DNA from: an uncultured Bacilli bacterium
GTDB lineage: Bacteria > Bacillota_I > Bacilli_A > RF39 > UBA660
Length of the DNA: 6,798 bases
Reading direction: 5' to 3'
Assembly: GCA_944336815.1 (NCBI GenBank)
Contig: CALVLG010000049.1
Location: 1-6,798 of the forward strand
Below the pieces are notes generated by a model. It saw only the letters and a program-made list of their open reading frames with translations, did not search any database and was not told the origin of the DNA. The stretch's first letter is position 1, and each line of letters starts with the position of its first letter. Both the position numbers and the translations under genes were made by a program. This document shows, one piece after another, positions 1-6,369 of this stretch.

Positions 1-1919
1 TTTAGATAATGAACTTTATCGTCTTTATCAGTTAGCCGAACATAAACAAGGAAATGCCCTTCTTCAGTTAGAGAAACGGCAGCGCTTTCTTCTAAAAGTT
101 GCCAATCATCAATTAATGTTATTTCTTCATAAGTTAAAGGGGTATCTGTATTTACAAGGCTATATTCGATTTTCTTTAAAGGGTTTATACTTGAGTTTTC
201 AACGACGGTAAACATTTGGTTTTTATTATAGTATAAAGTATTTACAGAATAAGCAAGGGTATCCCAGCTACTTGTGCCAACTTGAATTTTAGCTAAAGGA
301 TTTTTGATGTCATCAAAATACAAGATTGGATATTCGTTTTCTTCAAAAAGCCATACTCTATTTGGCGCTGTTTCTAATGTTTCTAAGTCAATAAAGCTTA
401 AGAAACTATTAAGATATGTAGCACTTTTTAAATTATCTTCGGTTGTTATTGTAAGAGAACCATTTACTTCCCCTTCTTCAATTAACGTTCCAGAAATACT
501 AGAAAGGTTATTAACATTTATGGTACTAGCAATGTTTTGACCAATTTTAAACGCACTGGTAGAAGCATCAAAAGAAAATGTTACAGTTATTAAACGTTCA
601 TTATAAACCGCTGCTCCAATGAGGCCACCGCTAGTTTGTGATGTTACTTCACCAGTATTATAACTTCTTTCAATTTTGGTATCACCTTTACTTTGGTTAA
701 TGTAGCCAATGAGGCCACCAGCAACAGAAGAAGCATTAATGTTTCCTTTGTTATATGTATCAGTTATATTTAACTCACCTTTGGTACTACCAACTAAACC
801 GCCAACGAAACTATGGCCATAAACATGACCTTCGTTATATACATTTTTTAAAGTTCCATTATTAGCTTCACCAATGATTCCGCCTGTAGCCATATATTCA
901 TAAGAAACAGTAAGGGTAACATCAGTAAAAGTAGCGCTGGCAGAAGGAGTTCCTTCTAAAGAATAAGTTATTTCATTTTGATATGAATTTGGCAAGGTTA
1001 TAGAAAAATCTTCGGCATCTATTACAGTATCATTTATTTTTAAAATGCTTGTATCACTCGTTTTGGTAACTTTACCACTTAATTTTATTTCTTTAATATT
1101 ACCTTTTACTTCTGTGTTTTTTAGAGCAAAAGTTAAGGTATTGGTAATGTTTGTTTCTTCCTCGCCTATTGTTAGTAAAGGTATTTCTTCGGCAATGGAA
1201 ACGGTATTTAAAACCGGATTATTTTTCGTAATAACGAATCCATCATAACTTGTATTTTTGATCGTACCATTAGATATGCTTGAAGCAATACCGCCCGTTA
1301 TATTACCACCATAAACTAACGAATTGGAAACGTAAACGTCATGGACAGTACCAGTTAAATTGGTGAAAAGCCCTACTTCGTTTTCACTATTGCTGGTAAT
1401 ATAGGCTCCATAAATAGTATAAGCATTGCCATCGAAGTTTCCGGCAAAGTTTTGTAAGGAAGGAAGACGATGAATAAGCGTTTGACTTAAACTTTGTTGT
1501 TCTTTATCGGTATATACTTCTTCAGTATAGGCTTTAACATAATAAATGGTGTTATCTTTTTCATAAGTTATATCTGTTTCGGGCTCATAAGAAAAGAACC
1601 CATCATTTAAAATAATGTTACTACCAAGTTCAAAATAAGTGTTGGCATAATTAGTTGTTTCTAACATTTGGGCAAAATAAGCTAGTTCTTTGCCATCACT
1701 AATGATATATGGATCGTTTTTGGTTCCACTTCCACTTCGATAAGAGGTAGCAACTGTTCCATCCCAAGTTGTATCAAAGTCTAAAGGGCTTCGTCTTTCA
1801 AAACGAGCAAGGGAAGGAACAGAAATAGTTAAAATAGCAAACAGAAAAACTAAAAGGATGACATATACACTTTTAGGGATACGTTTTAATATTTTTTTTG
1901 TCTTCGAAAAATTTTTCAT
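1..1919 (-). CDS. Large secreted/surface protein with GLUG-type repeats and an Ig-like domain, 3' end beyond window
   Basis: This frame is open from ATG at 1919 to the window edge: 639 codons with no stop, so the C-terminus is missing. Residues 1-16 are basic and 17-37 hydrophobic, ending in SLA at 36-38, which fits a signal peptide or N-terminal anchor. A WDGT motif (52-55) and GSGTKNDPYII (63-73) match the conserved entry module of Gram-positive GLUG surface proteins. GLUG-like repeats with GG(L/I)(I/V)G cores begin near residues 183, 209, 346, 373, 401 and 431, and three are preceded by YNxG strings. The series closes with a W523...YP531 segment typical of these proteins. Residues about 535-639 (IEYSL, LTYEEI, DDW at 604-606, YVRLTDKDDKV) resemble a bacterial Ig-like domain. 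The role is probably adhesion or a cell-surface scaffold; the ligand is unknown. A candidate ribosome site AGGAAG (1932-1937) lies 12 nt before the ATG, slightly far. The fold assignment is by motif reading only. Confidence 0.9.
   Translation of the reverse strand, partial: MKNFSKTKKILKRIPKSVYVILLVFLFAILTISVPSLARFERRSPLDFDTTWDGTVATSYRSGSGTKNDPYIISDGKELAYFAQMLETTNYANTYFELGSNIILNDGFFSYEPETDITYEKDNTIYYVKAYTEEVYTDKEQQSLSQTLIHRLPSLQNFAGNFDGNAYTIYGAYITSNSENEVGLFTNLTGTVHDVYVSNSLVYGGNITGGIASSISNGTIKNTSYDGFVITKNNPVLNTVSIAEEIPLLTIGEEETNITNTLTFALKNTEVKGNIKEIKLSGKVTKTSDTSILKINDTVIDAEDFSITLPNSYQNEITYSLEGTPSASATFTDVTLTVSYEYMATGGIIGEANNGTLKNVYNEGHVYGHSFVGGLVGSTKGELNITDTYNKGNINASSVAGGLIGYINQSKGDTKIERSYNTGEVTSQTSGGLIGAAVYNERLITVTFSFDASTSAFKIGQNIASTINVNNLSSISGTLIEEGEVNGSLTITTEDNLKSATYLNSFLSFIDLETLETAPNRVWLFEENEYPILYFDDIKNPLAKIQVGTSSWDTLAYSVNTLYYNKNQMFTVVENSSINPLKKIEYSLVNTDTPLTYEEITLIDDWQLLEESAAVSLTEEGHFLVYVRLTDKDDKVHYL
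616..719. repeat. 14-bp direct repeat within the GLUG coding repeats
   Basis: CCAATGAGGCCACC occurs at 616-629 and 706-719, exactly 90 bp (30 codons) apart. Both copies encode the GGLIG core of successive GLUG repeats. The identical DNA suggests these two units are the most recently duplicated or kept alike by recombination. Confidence 0.75.
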
Positions 1920-1948
1920 ACCTATTCTCTACTTCCTATGCTAAAAAA

Positions 1949-1977
1949 AGTATACCATATTTCGACAATTTTTTCAT
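1949..1977 (-). promoter_or_regulatory. Extended -10 promoter for the GLUG surface protein
   Basis: On the minus strand a -10 box TATACT (1949-1954) is preceded by TGG, giving an extended -10. A -35 box ATGAAA (1972-1977, 4 of 6 consensus bases) sits 17 bp upstream. Transcription would begin near 1942, leaving a leader of about 23 nt before the ATG at 1919. The upstream ATPase gene has its own terminator, so the surface gene is probably transcribed alone from here. Confidence 0.7.
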
Positions 1978-1991
1978 TAAAAATATACATT

Positions 1992-2020
1992 AAAAAAACG
2001 CTTTTTTAAGGCGTCTTTAA
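1992..2020 (-). terminator. Rho-independent terminator of the ATPase gene
   Basis: Read on the minus strand, 2018-2011 pairs with 2001-1994: an 8-bp stem with one G-U pair and a 9-nt loop (2010-2002). The stem runs into a seven-U tract (1998-1992). It overlaps the TAA stop at 2019-2017, so the end of the coding sequence forms part of the stem. The stem is short and A-U rich at its base, so termination may be incomplete. Confidence 0.7.
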
Positions 2021-3276
2021 TCTTTTAGGGTACCAATAGATACAACATAAATCCCATCTTCTCTTTTATAAGAATATTTTGTTCCTGTTAGAACCATTAA
2101 AAAGGCTGGCTCACCGCATTTTGATGTATCTACTCGTTCTTTAAATTTCAAAAGATTTTGAGCAGCTTCTTCAATATAACCAGCACCAAGTTTTATTTCA
2201 ATTGCCCCCCATTTGCCATTGCTAGTTCGTAAAATGGCATCAACTTCAAAATCTTTTTCATCACGGTAAAAACTTATTTCGCCACCATATCTTCCAGCAT
2301 ATATTTTTAAATCACGCATACAAAGTGATTCAAAAACAAAGCCAAAAGTATTTAAGTCATTTATTAAATCTAAGGGAGCCATATCAAGAATTGCGGTAGC
2401 AATCGATGGATCAACAAAATATTTTTTGGGGGTTGTTCGAAGAGCATATTTACTTCTAAAATGAAGATTAGTAGCGTTAACATTTTCAATTACAAACAAT
2501 TTTTCTAAAGTCGTTAAATAGTCCATTAAAGTTGGTCTGGAAATATCTTCGGTAAAGTTATTTTTCACATCGTTTTCTATTGTTGTATTAGAAACTTGGG
2601 TCCCAATATTTCTCGCTAAACTTCTTAATACATTTTGCATTTTTTCGGGATTTCTTTCTATTCCATCGACTTTTTTTACTTCTTCATGAATTAAAGATTT
2701 AACATATTCCTTGGCAACGCGATATTTAATATCGCCTTTTACATTTATAGCCCCTGGCCACCCACCACGAACAATTACACTAGCTAAATCTTCTAAAGAT
2801 AAATTAGAAACGCCTGTTATATCTTGACCGTTTATTATATCTTTTAAAGAAACTTCTCCAGTTGATTCTTGCGATTCAAATAAACTCATTGGACGCATTA
2901 AAACCCGTGATATTCGGCCTGTGCCAGTGTGCATTGTTTTTCCTTCACTAGGTTTAGCTGAGCCGGTAAGAATATATTGTCCTTTCAAGCCAGTGTGATC
3001 AACATCAGTTCTAATTGCATCCCAAATGATAGGATACATTTGCCATTCGTCAAACATACGCGGTTTTTCACCTTGTAAAAATAATGATGGCTTGGTATTT
3101 TTAATCTCATCATATTCTTCTTTTTTATCGGGATTTTGAAACTCAATAAGGCTTTTAGCGTGATAAGCACCTGTAGTTGATTTACCGCACCACTTACAGC
3201 CTTCAATCAAAACAGCGCCCATTATTTGCATAAGTTCCGTAATTTCTTGATCAATTATCCTTGGTAAATATTTCAT
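2017..3276 (-). CDS. AAA_14 / DUF4143 family ATP-binding protein (COG1373-like)
   Basis: The 419-residue protein has the full layout of this family. The N-terminus YLPRIID is followed by Walker A GCKWCGKST (26-34). Walker B ends in FDE (75-77), and a sensor-like ILTGS sits at 102-106. GTGRISRVLMRPMSLFE (118-134) is the conserved arginine-rich segment, and GGWPG (171-175) follows. The C-terminal DUF4143 part carries FESL and a PD-(D/E)XK-like signature: D346, then E360-x-K362. KWCGK is usual for one branch of the family, so the cysteines are not odd. The function is unproven; these proteins are common, often multi-copy and widely scattered. Nuclease activity is not implied by the motif alone. 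The start is ATG at 3276, with AGGAAAG (3284-3290) 7 nt upstream. The gene has its own promoter and terminator and does not share a transcript with its neighbours. It could be an independently acquired cargo gene. Confidence 0.95.
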   Translation of the reverse strand: MKYLPRIIDQEITELMQIMGAVLIEGCKWCGKSTTGAYHAKSLIEFQNPDKKEEYDEIKNTKPSLFLQGEKPRMFDEWQMYPIIWDAIRTDVDHTGLKGQYILTGSAKPSEGKTMHTGTGRISRVLMRPMSLFESQESTGEVSLKDIINGQDITGVSNLSLEDLASVIVRGGWPGAINVKGDIKYRVAKEYVKSLIHEEVKKVDGIERNPEKMQNVLRSLARNIGTQVSNTTIENDVKNNFTEDISRPTLMDYLTTLEKLFVIENVNATNLHFRSKYALRTTPKKYFVDPSIATAILDMAPLDLINDLNTFGFVFESLCMRDLKIYAGRYGGEISFYRDEKDFEVDAILRTSNGKWGAIEIKLGAGYIEEAAQNLLKFKERVDTSKCGEPAFLMVLTGTKYSYKREDGIYVVSIGTLKD

Positions 3277-3299
3277 TTGTCATCTTTCCTCTCATTAAA

Positions 3300-3328
3300 A
3301 GAATAGCACCATTTTACAAAAAAAGCAA
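3300..3328 (-). promoter_or_regulatory. Extended -10 promoter for the ATPase gene
   Basis: On the minus strand the -10 box TATTCT (3300-3305) is preceded by TGC, an extended -10. The -35 box TTGCTT (3323-3328) lies 17 bp upstream. The -35 is weak, matching only TTG, so the extended -10 or an activator may compensate. Predicted transcription start is about 3293, giving a leader of some 17 nt that holds the ribosome site. Two direct repeats begin 5 bp upstream of the -35. Confidence 0.65.
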
Positions 3329-3333
3329 TTATC

Positions 3334-3374
3334 ACTTTACAATTTGAGAAAAAATTACTTTACAATTTGAGAAA
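3334..3374. repeat. Two identical 18-bp direct repeats, 23-bp period, upstream of the ATPase promoter
   Basis: The 18-bp unit ACTTTACAATTTGAGAAA occurs at 3334-3351 and again, identical, at 3357-3374, separated by 5 bp. Three flanking bases on one side (ATC versus ATT) extend the similarity to 20 of 21. A 23-bp period is a little over two helical turns, so a protein bound to both copies would sit on nearly the same face. The position directly upstream of the -35 box suits an operator, activator site or UP-like element; it could also be a recombination or insertion scar. Confidence 0.85.
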
Positions 3375-3386
3375 GTTTTGTTTTAT

Positions 3387-3418
3387 AAAAAAAGAAAGAA
3401 ATCTTTTATGATTCCTTT
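3387..3418 (-). terminator. Rho-independent terminator of the 545-residue gene (end of operon)
   Basis: On the minus strand 3418-3410 pairs with 3403-3395: a 9-bp stem with one G-U pair and a 6-nt loop (ATAAAA). It is followed by C and seven U (3393-3387). The stem begins inside the last codons, and the TAA stop (3408-3406) lies in the loop. It separates the upstream operon from the ATPase promoter. Confidence 0.75.
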
Positions 3419-5043
3419 CCTTCCCGGTCAGTAATAAGTTTTTTAACTTCAATTCTAAACCATATTTTTTCAACTGAAGTTTTACTTGTTTCAACTTTGT
3501 GAATTCTTAAAATAAGTAAAATGCGACTAGATAAGTTTTCAATATTATCAATAGATAGATCCATTTCATCAATTTTAATGCCATTTAAACGATATTTATT
3601 AGCAATAATTTTAGGAATGTTTGTTTCTGAAAATATTGGCACACCCTCCATAATAACATTCATTGGATTATTAGCAAATTCGGCAAATTCTTTACTATAA
3701 GATTTAACATCTTCATAATTATTCAAATTGAATATTTTTTGTAAAGCATTTTTCTTAAAGTAATCAAAACTATAATATAAATGTAAAACATCGGCCACTG
3801 TCATTGTTGGTGAGATAATGTCCATAACCTTATCTTTAAAATATTCTTCATCATATTGTTTATATAATTCACTTAATTCCTGAGCCTTTATAACAGATTG
3901 AGATTTTAATTCTTTTAAGTCTCTTTCATGTTTAAAGTCAAAAATGGAATTACGATTACCTTTAATTTTTCGATTTAATTTTTCTAGAGCTTGTTCATTT
4001 TCCGTAATTTTGTTTAGAACTGCATGTAAGCTAGAAATTTCACCTTTTTTAAGTTCCGTTGGCTTTTTTGTATCTTTATAAGTTGTTTTGAATTTTTGAA
4101 GTAAACTTTCAAAACGCATATACTCTTTGTATTCTATAACGTTTTCATAAAGTCTTTGTAAAACGGTACAAACTTTTTGCATCGCACCAACATCATTTTT
4201 ATCGACGGTTTCAGGAACTAAAAATTCATAAGCTGAAGTTCTAGCTTTACTATCTTGCATGAATGAATTTATATCCATTTCGCCGCTTTCACAAGCATCA
4301 ATTATATCATCAACATTTTCTTGTAAAGCATTTTGTTCATCGATGGTCGCGTCTTTTAATTTGTTTAAACAATCTAAATAATTTTGAACGCCAGCTTCTT
4401 GTTTAGCTTTTTCTTGTAAAGCTTCAATATAAGCATTAAATCTTTTCGCATTTTCCCGAATTAATTTTCGAAAGTTTAATTCGATATGGGCAATTATGTC
4501 TGGGTTTACCCAATAGATTTTTTCAAAAACACTAGCTAAACGTTCATGCCCTTCTAGTTTTTGATTACGTACTTCTAAAAAGGCAGTCATGTATTCTTCA
4601 ACATAACAAGTATAAGAGAAATCTTCACCCGTTAAAGAAATACCTGCTTCCATAAATTTATCTAAAAAAGCATTGATAATTTCATTTAAAGAATTAAAGT
4701 TAAATGTTTCATAGTTACTTATTTGATACATGAGTTCATCAAAGCCCATTTTTTCATAATATGTATTAGCAGGGTTTAAAAGGAATTTGACGTGTTCTAA
4801 GGAAGACACTCTATTTTTTAGTGCATCTAAATTTCCTTGTTCTTCTTCTTTTAGCTCAAAAGAATGACTTTTAGCAAGTAAATATTTTTTTAAGTTAGCT
4901 TCATATTCCGTATATTTTTTAGTATATTCTTGAATTTTATCATTGTATTTTTTTTGGTTTGTTTTGGTTTTAGTTGGTAAATTTTCTAAAACAGAAGTTT
5001 TGGTATCAATGTCTTTTAAAATAAATTCTAAAAAGTTATTCAT
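3406..5043 (-). CDS. Predicted cytoplasmic coiled-coil protein of unknown function, 545 aa
   Basis: I do not recognise this family. There is no signal peptide, membrane segment or nucleotide-binding motif. The protein is almost wholly helical and charged. Likely coiled coils lie at about residues 25-85 (Lys/Glu/Tyr-rich) and about 340-400. The middle (about 95-300) is more globular, with several short hydrophobic helices. Residues about 405-515 look like a folded C-terminal region. Five cysteines (146, 225, 251, 292 and none near a metal-like pair) show no zinc pattern. The start is ATG at 5043, with a strong AAAAGGAG (5051-5058) 7 nt upstream, inside the preceding 49-residue gene. The 8-nt gene overlap implies translational coupling. 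The transcript appears to start upstream with the secreted-protein genes, which suggests, but does not prove, a linked role such as a scaffold or assembly partner. Confidence 0.9.
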   Translation of the reverse strand: MNNFLEFILKDIDTKTSVLENLPTKTKTNQKKYNDKIQEYTKKYTEYEANLKKYLLAKSHSFELKEEEQGNLDALKNRVSSLEHVKFLLNPANTYYEKMGFDELMYQISNYETFNFNSLNEIINAFLDKFMEAGISLTGEDFSYTCYVEEYMTAFLEVRNQKLEGHERLASVFEKIYWVNPDIIAHIELNFRKLIRENAKRFNAYIEALQEKAKQEAGVQNYLDCLNKLKDATIDEQNALQENVDDIIDACESGEMDINSFMQDSKARTSAYEFLVPETVDKNDVGAMQKVCTVLQRLYENVIEYKEYMRFESLLQKFKTTYKDTKKPTELKKGEISSLHAVLNKITENEQALEKLNRKIKGNRNSIFDFKHERDLKELKSQSVIKAQELSELYKQYDEEYFKDKVMDIISPTMTVADVLHLYYSFDYFKKNALQKIFNLNNYEDVKSYSKEFAEFANNPMNVIMEGVPIFSETNIPKIIANKYRLNGIKIDEMDLSIDNIENLSSRILLILRIHKVETSKTSVEKIWFRIEVKKLITDREGKES

Positions 5044-5185
5044 TTTTATTCTCCTTTTCAGCTATTACAATTTCTTTACTTTTTAAGTACTCTAAAAATT
5101 CCAAAACTTTTTTATATACGGTTATTAAGTCTTCTAAACTAAGAAGCGATAAATCAAATTCGACTGTTTTATCTTTACTTTTCAT
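5036..5185 (-). CDS. Small helical protein, 49 aa, overlapping the start of the 545-residue gene
   Basis: This is a short open frame from ATG at 5185 to TAA at 5038-5036. It begins MKSKDKTVEFDLSLLSLEDL and ends KENKNE. Residues 11-37 form a probable amphipathic helix (SLEDLITVYKKVLEFLEYLK) between charged ends. It has no signal or membrane segment, so it is probably cytoplasmic. It lies 26 nt after the 366-residue gene and overlaps the next gene by 8 nt, and its 3' end contains that gene's ribosome site. It therefore fits an operon gap exactly. An in-frame TAG four codons upstream rules out a longer form. Its own ribosome site is modest: AAAGGGA, about 12 nt from the ATG. It could be a small partner of the 545-residue protein or mainly a leader that couples translation. 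I do not recognise its family. Confidence 0.75.
   Translation of the reverse strand: MKSKDKTVEFDLSLLSLEDLITVYKKVLEFLEYLKSKEIVIAEKENKNE
5051..5058 (-). promoter_or_regulatory. Ribosome binding site of the 545-residue gene, inside the 49-residue gene
   Basis: AAAAGGAG lies 7 nt before the ATG at 5043, the best-spaced ribosome site in the window. It falls within the codons for AEKEN of the small upstream gene, so ribosomes ending that gene pass over it. This supports the ATG at 5043 as the start and coupled translation. Confidence 0.85.
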
Positions 5186-5211
5186 TTTATCACACTATCC
5201 CTTTCTTCTTT

Positions 5212-6312
5212 TTATTCATCAAATGTATTATAACCCATTGTATCTTTAACAAAGTTAATTGAAACCGTGATTTCAGCACCATCACTTTCGGTTTCTAAGC
5301 TATCTATATCTTGACCTTCAATCCAAAGGTATACTCTCGTTTTGGTTATACCATCTGGGATTTGAAATAATGGTTCTTCAATATCTTCTTCGGTTCGTGT
5401 TTCTTGTAACGCAAAGTAGATTGGATCAATATTTGGCGAGCCAGAAACACTGTTACGAACATAAACTGGACCGCCTGGTCGTTGGAAAGCATAAGTTGGG
5501 AACCGTTCACCATTTACTAAATTAACACCATATTTGCTTGCTCTTTCAATAGAAAGATTAGTATGGTTACGGCTATTTGGTTCAAAAATGATTGATTCAC
5601 AATTGTTGTTACATTCAACATTTTGAACAACATTAGCAGGTGCTTCATTATCAACACTGCCAATTTTAACAATTCCAAAACGAATAGAGTTACCTAGACC
5701 TTGCATTTCTTCATTGGCATCAGCATTCATGTATATATTTGAACTGTTATCTAAGTAGAGGTTATCACTTACTGGTGAACCTGTGATGTTTTGAAAAAAC
5801 AAGTCAAAGGAAATAAAATAACTGTATTCTTTAGCTTCGCTTTGATCAACGATCTCGGTGGAAACAAAACCGTTTTCTTTATTTACATCACGTTTGTAAT
5901 ATAGCACGCCATTACTCTGGAACATATTGAAATATTCACTGTTGTGATTGGTTATTCCGTTTGAAGAAACGGGAATAAGACCATTTGTAGCCCAATGATT
6001 AGTATGATTTGGATACGTATTTCGTAAGTCTCTAATGACTGTATCTAAGTTTATTTCAACTGCTGTATCAAAATTAATTCCATCTAAAGAGATGTAAAGG
6101 CCACTAGTTCGATCTACTTGGATGTTAAAAGTTCTTACTTGAACATTTAAACTAGATGAAAACCAAGCATAAGTAGAAACTAGAAATAAAATTCCAAAAA
6201 TAACGGCTAAGACAATCGTAACTTTAAAACTTTTTCGTTCCCGAAATCTGGTTTTATTTTGGCTTTTTTTCTTTGTCGTTATACTTTTCTTTTTCGCTTT
6301 TATTTTTCTCAC
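5212..6312 (-). CDS. TasA/camelysin-like membrane-anchored or secreted protein, 366 aa, start codon uncertain
   Basis: The first 30 residues are strongly basic (Lys/Arg-rich). A hydrophobic segment follows (31-49) and ends in STYAWFSSS (46-54), which resembles the ATYAYF junction of TasA/camelysin-type exported proteins. The rest looks extracellular: Asn/Ser-rich beta segments, a possible disulfide CNNNC (234-238), and near the C-terminus ITKTRVYLWIEGQDID (322-337). That last motif is shared with the protein encoded just upstream. The expected place is outside the membrane, perhaps as a fibre or matrix protein; the family call is by motif only. The only canonical in-frame start is GTG at 6312, but it overlaps the Shine-Dalgarno core. 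An ATA at 6303-6301 has ideal spacing instead. The next in-frame stop upstream is TGA at 6360-6358, and no ATG lies between. Downstream, 26 nt separate it from the 49-residue gene. Confidence 0.9.
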   Translation of the reverse strand: MRKIKAKKKSITTKKKSQNKTRFRERKSFKVTIVLAVIFGILFLVSTYAWFSSSLNVQVRTFNIQVDRTSGLYISLDGINFDTAVEINLDTVIRDLRNTYPNHTNHWATNGLIPVSSNGITNHNSEYFNMFQSNGVLYYKRDVNKENGFVSTEIVDQSEAKEYSYFISFDLFFQNITGSPVSDNLYLDNSSNIYMNADANEEMQGLGNSIRFGIVKIGSVDNEAPANVVQNVECNNNCESIIFEPNSRNHTNLSIERASKYGVNLVNGERFPTYAFQRPGGPVYVRNSVSGSPNIDPIYFALQETRTEEDIEEPLFQIPDGITKTRVYLWIEGQDIDSLETESDGAEITVSINFVKDTMGYNTFDE

Positions 6313-6318
6313 CTCTTT
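6309..6318 (-). promoter_or_regulatory. Strong Shine-Dalgarno that conflicts with the GTG start
   Basis: AAAGAGGTGA matches the anti-Shine-Dalgarno complement AAGGAGGTGA at 9 of 10 bases. The GTG usually taken as the start (6312-6310) is inside this match, leaving no spacer. Eight nucleotides after GAGG comes the in-frame codon ATA (6303-6301). Either initiation is at AUA or at an inefficient overlapping GUG; no ATG or TTG is in frame before the membrane segment. Confidence 0.7.
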
Positions 6319-6329
6319 ATATGGAATGA

Positions 6330-6358
6330 AAGAAAGAGTAAGGTTCTTACCCTTTCTT
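6330..6358 (-). terminator. 13-bp intergenic hairpin: terminator, attenuator or mRNA-stabilising stem
   Basis: On the minus strand 6358-6346 pairs with 6342-6330: 13 consecutive pairs, one of them G-U, closed by a 3-nt loop (AAC). It begins 11 nt after the stop of the upstream gene and ends 11 nt before the Shine-Dalgarno of the 366-residue gene. The sequence after the stem is only mildly U-rich (UCAUUCC), so termination would be partial at best. A stem here could lower expression of the downstream genes relative to the first, or protect the upstream mRNA from 3' decay. Confidence 0.7.
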
Positions 6359-6369
6359 CATCTTAATCA

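Noticed and set aside
304..540. Plus-strand open frame of 78 codons
   Set aside because: It lies antisense within the continuous minus-strand surface-protein gene, has no convincing ribosome site, and its product has no recognisable features.
1045..1248. Plus-strand open frame of 67 codons with a hydrophobic product
   Set aside because: Antisense to the surface-protein gene. The hydrophobicity follows from the Lys/Asn/Thr-rich codons on the other strand.
2985..3206. Second minus-strand frame of 73 codons inside the ATPase gene
   Set aside because: It is an out-of-frame shadow of the Walker A/Walker B region, which has clear family motifs in the main frame.
6314..6345. Possible promoter with TATAAA ahead of the 366-residue gene
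   Set aside because: The TATAAA-like bases touch the Shine-Dalgarno, which would leave almost no leader, and no -35 box lies 16-18 bp upstream.
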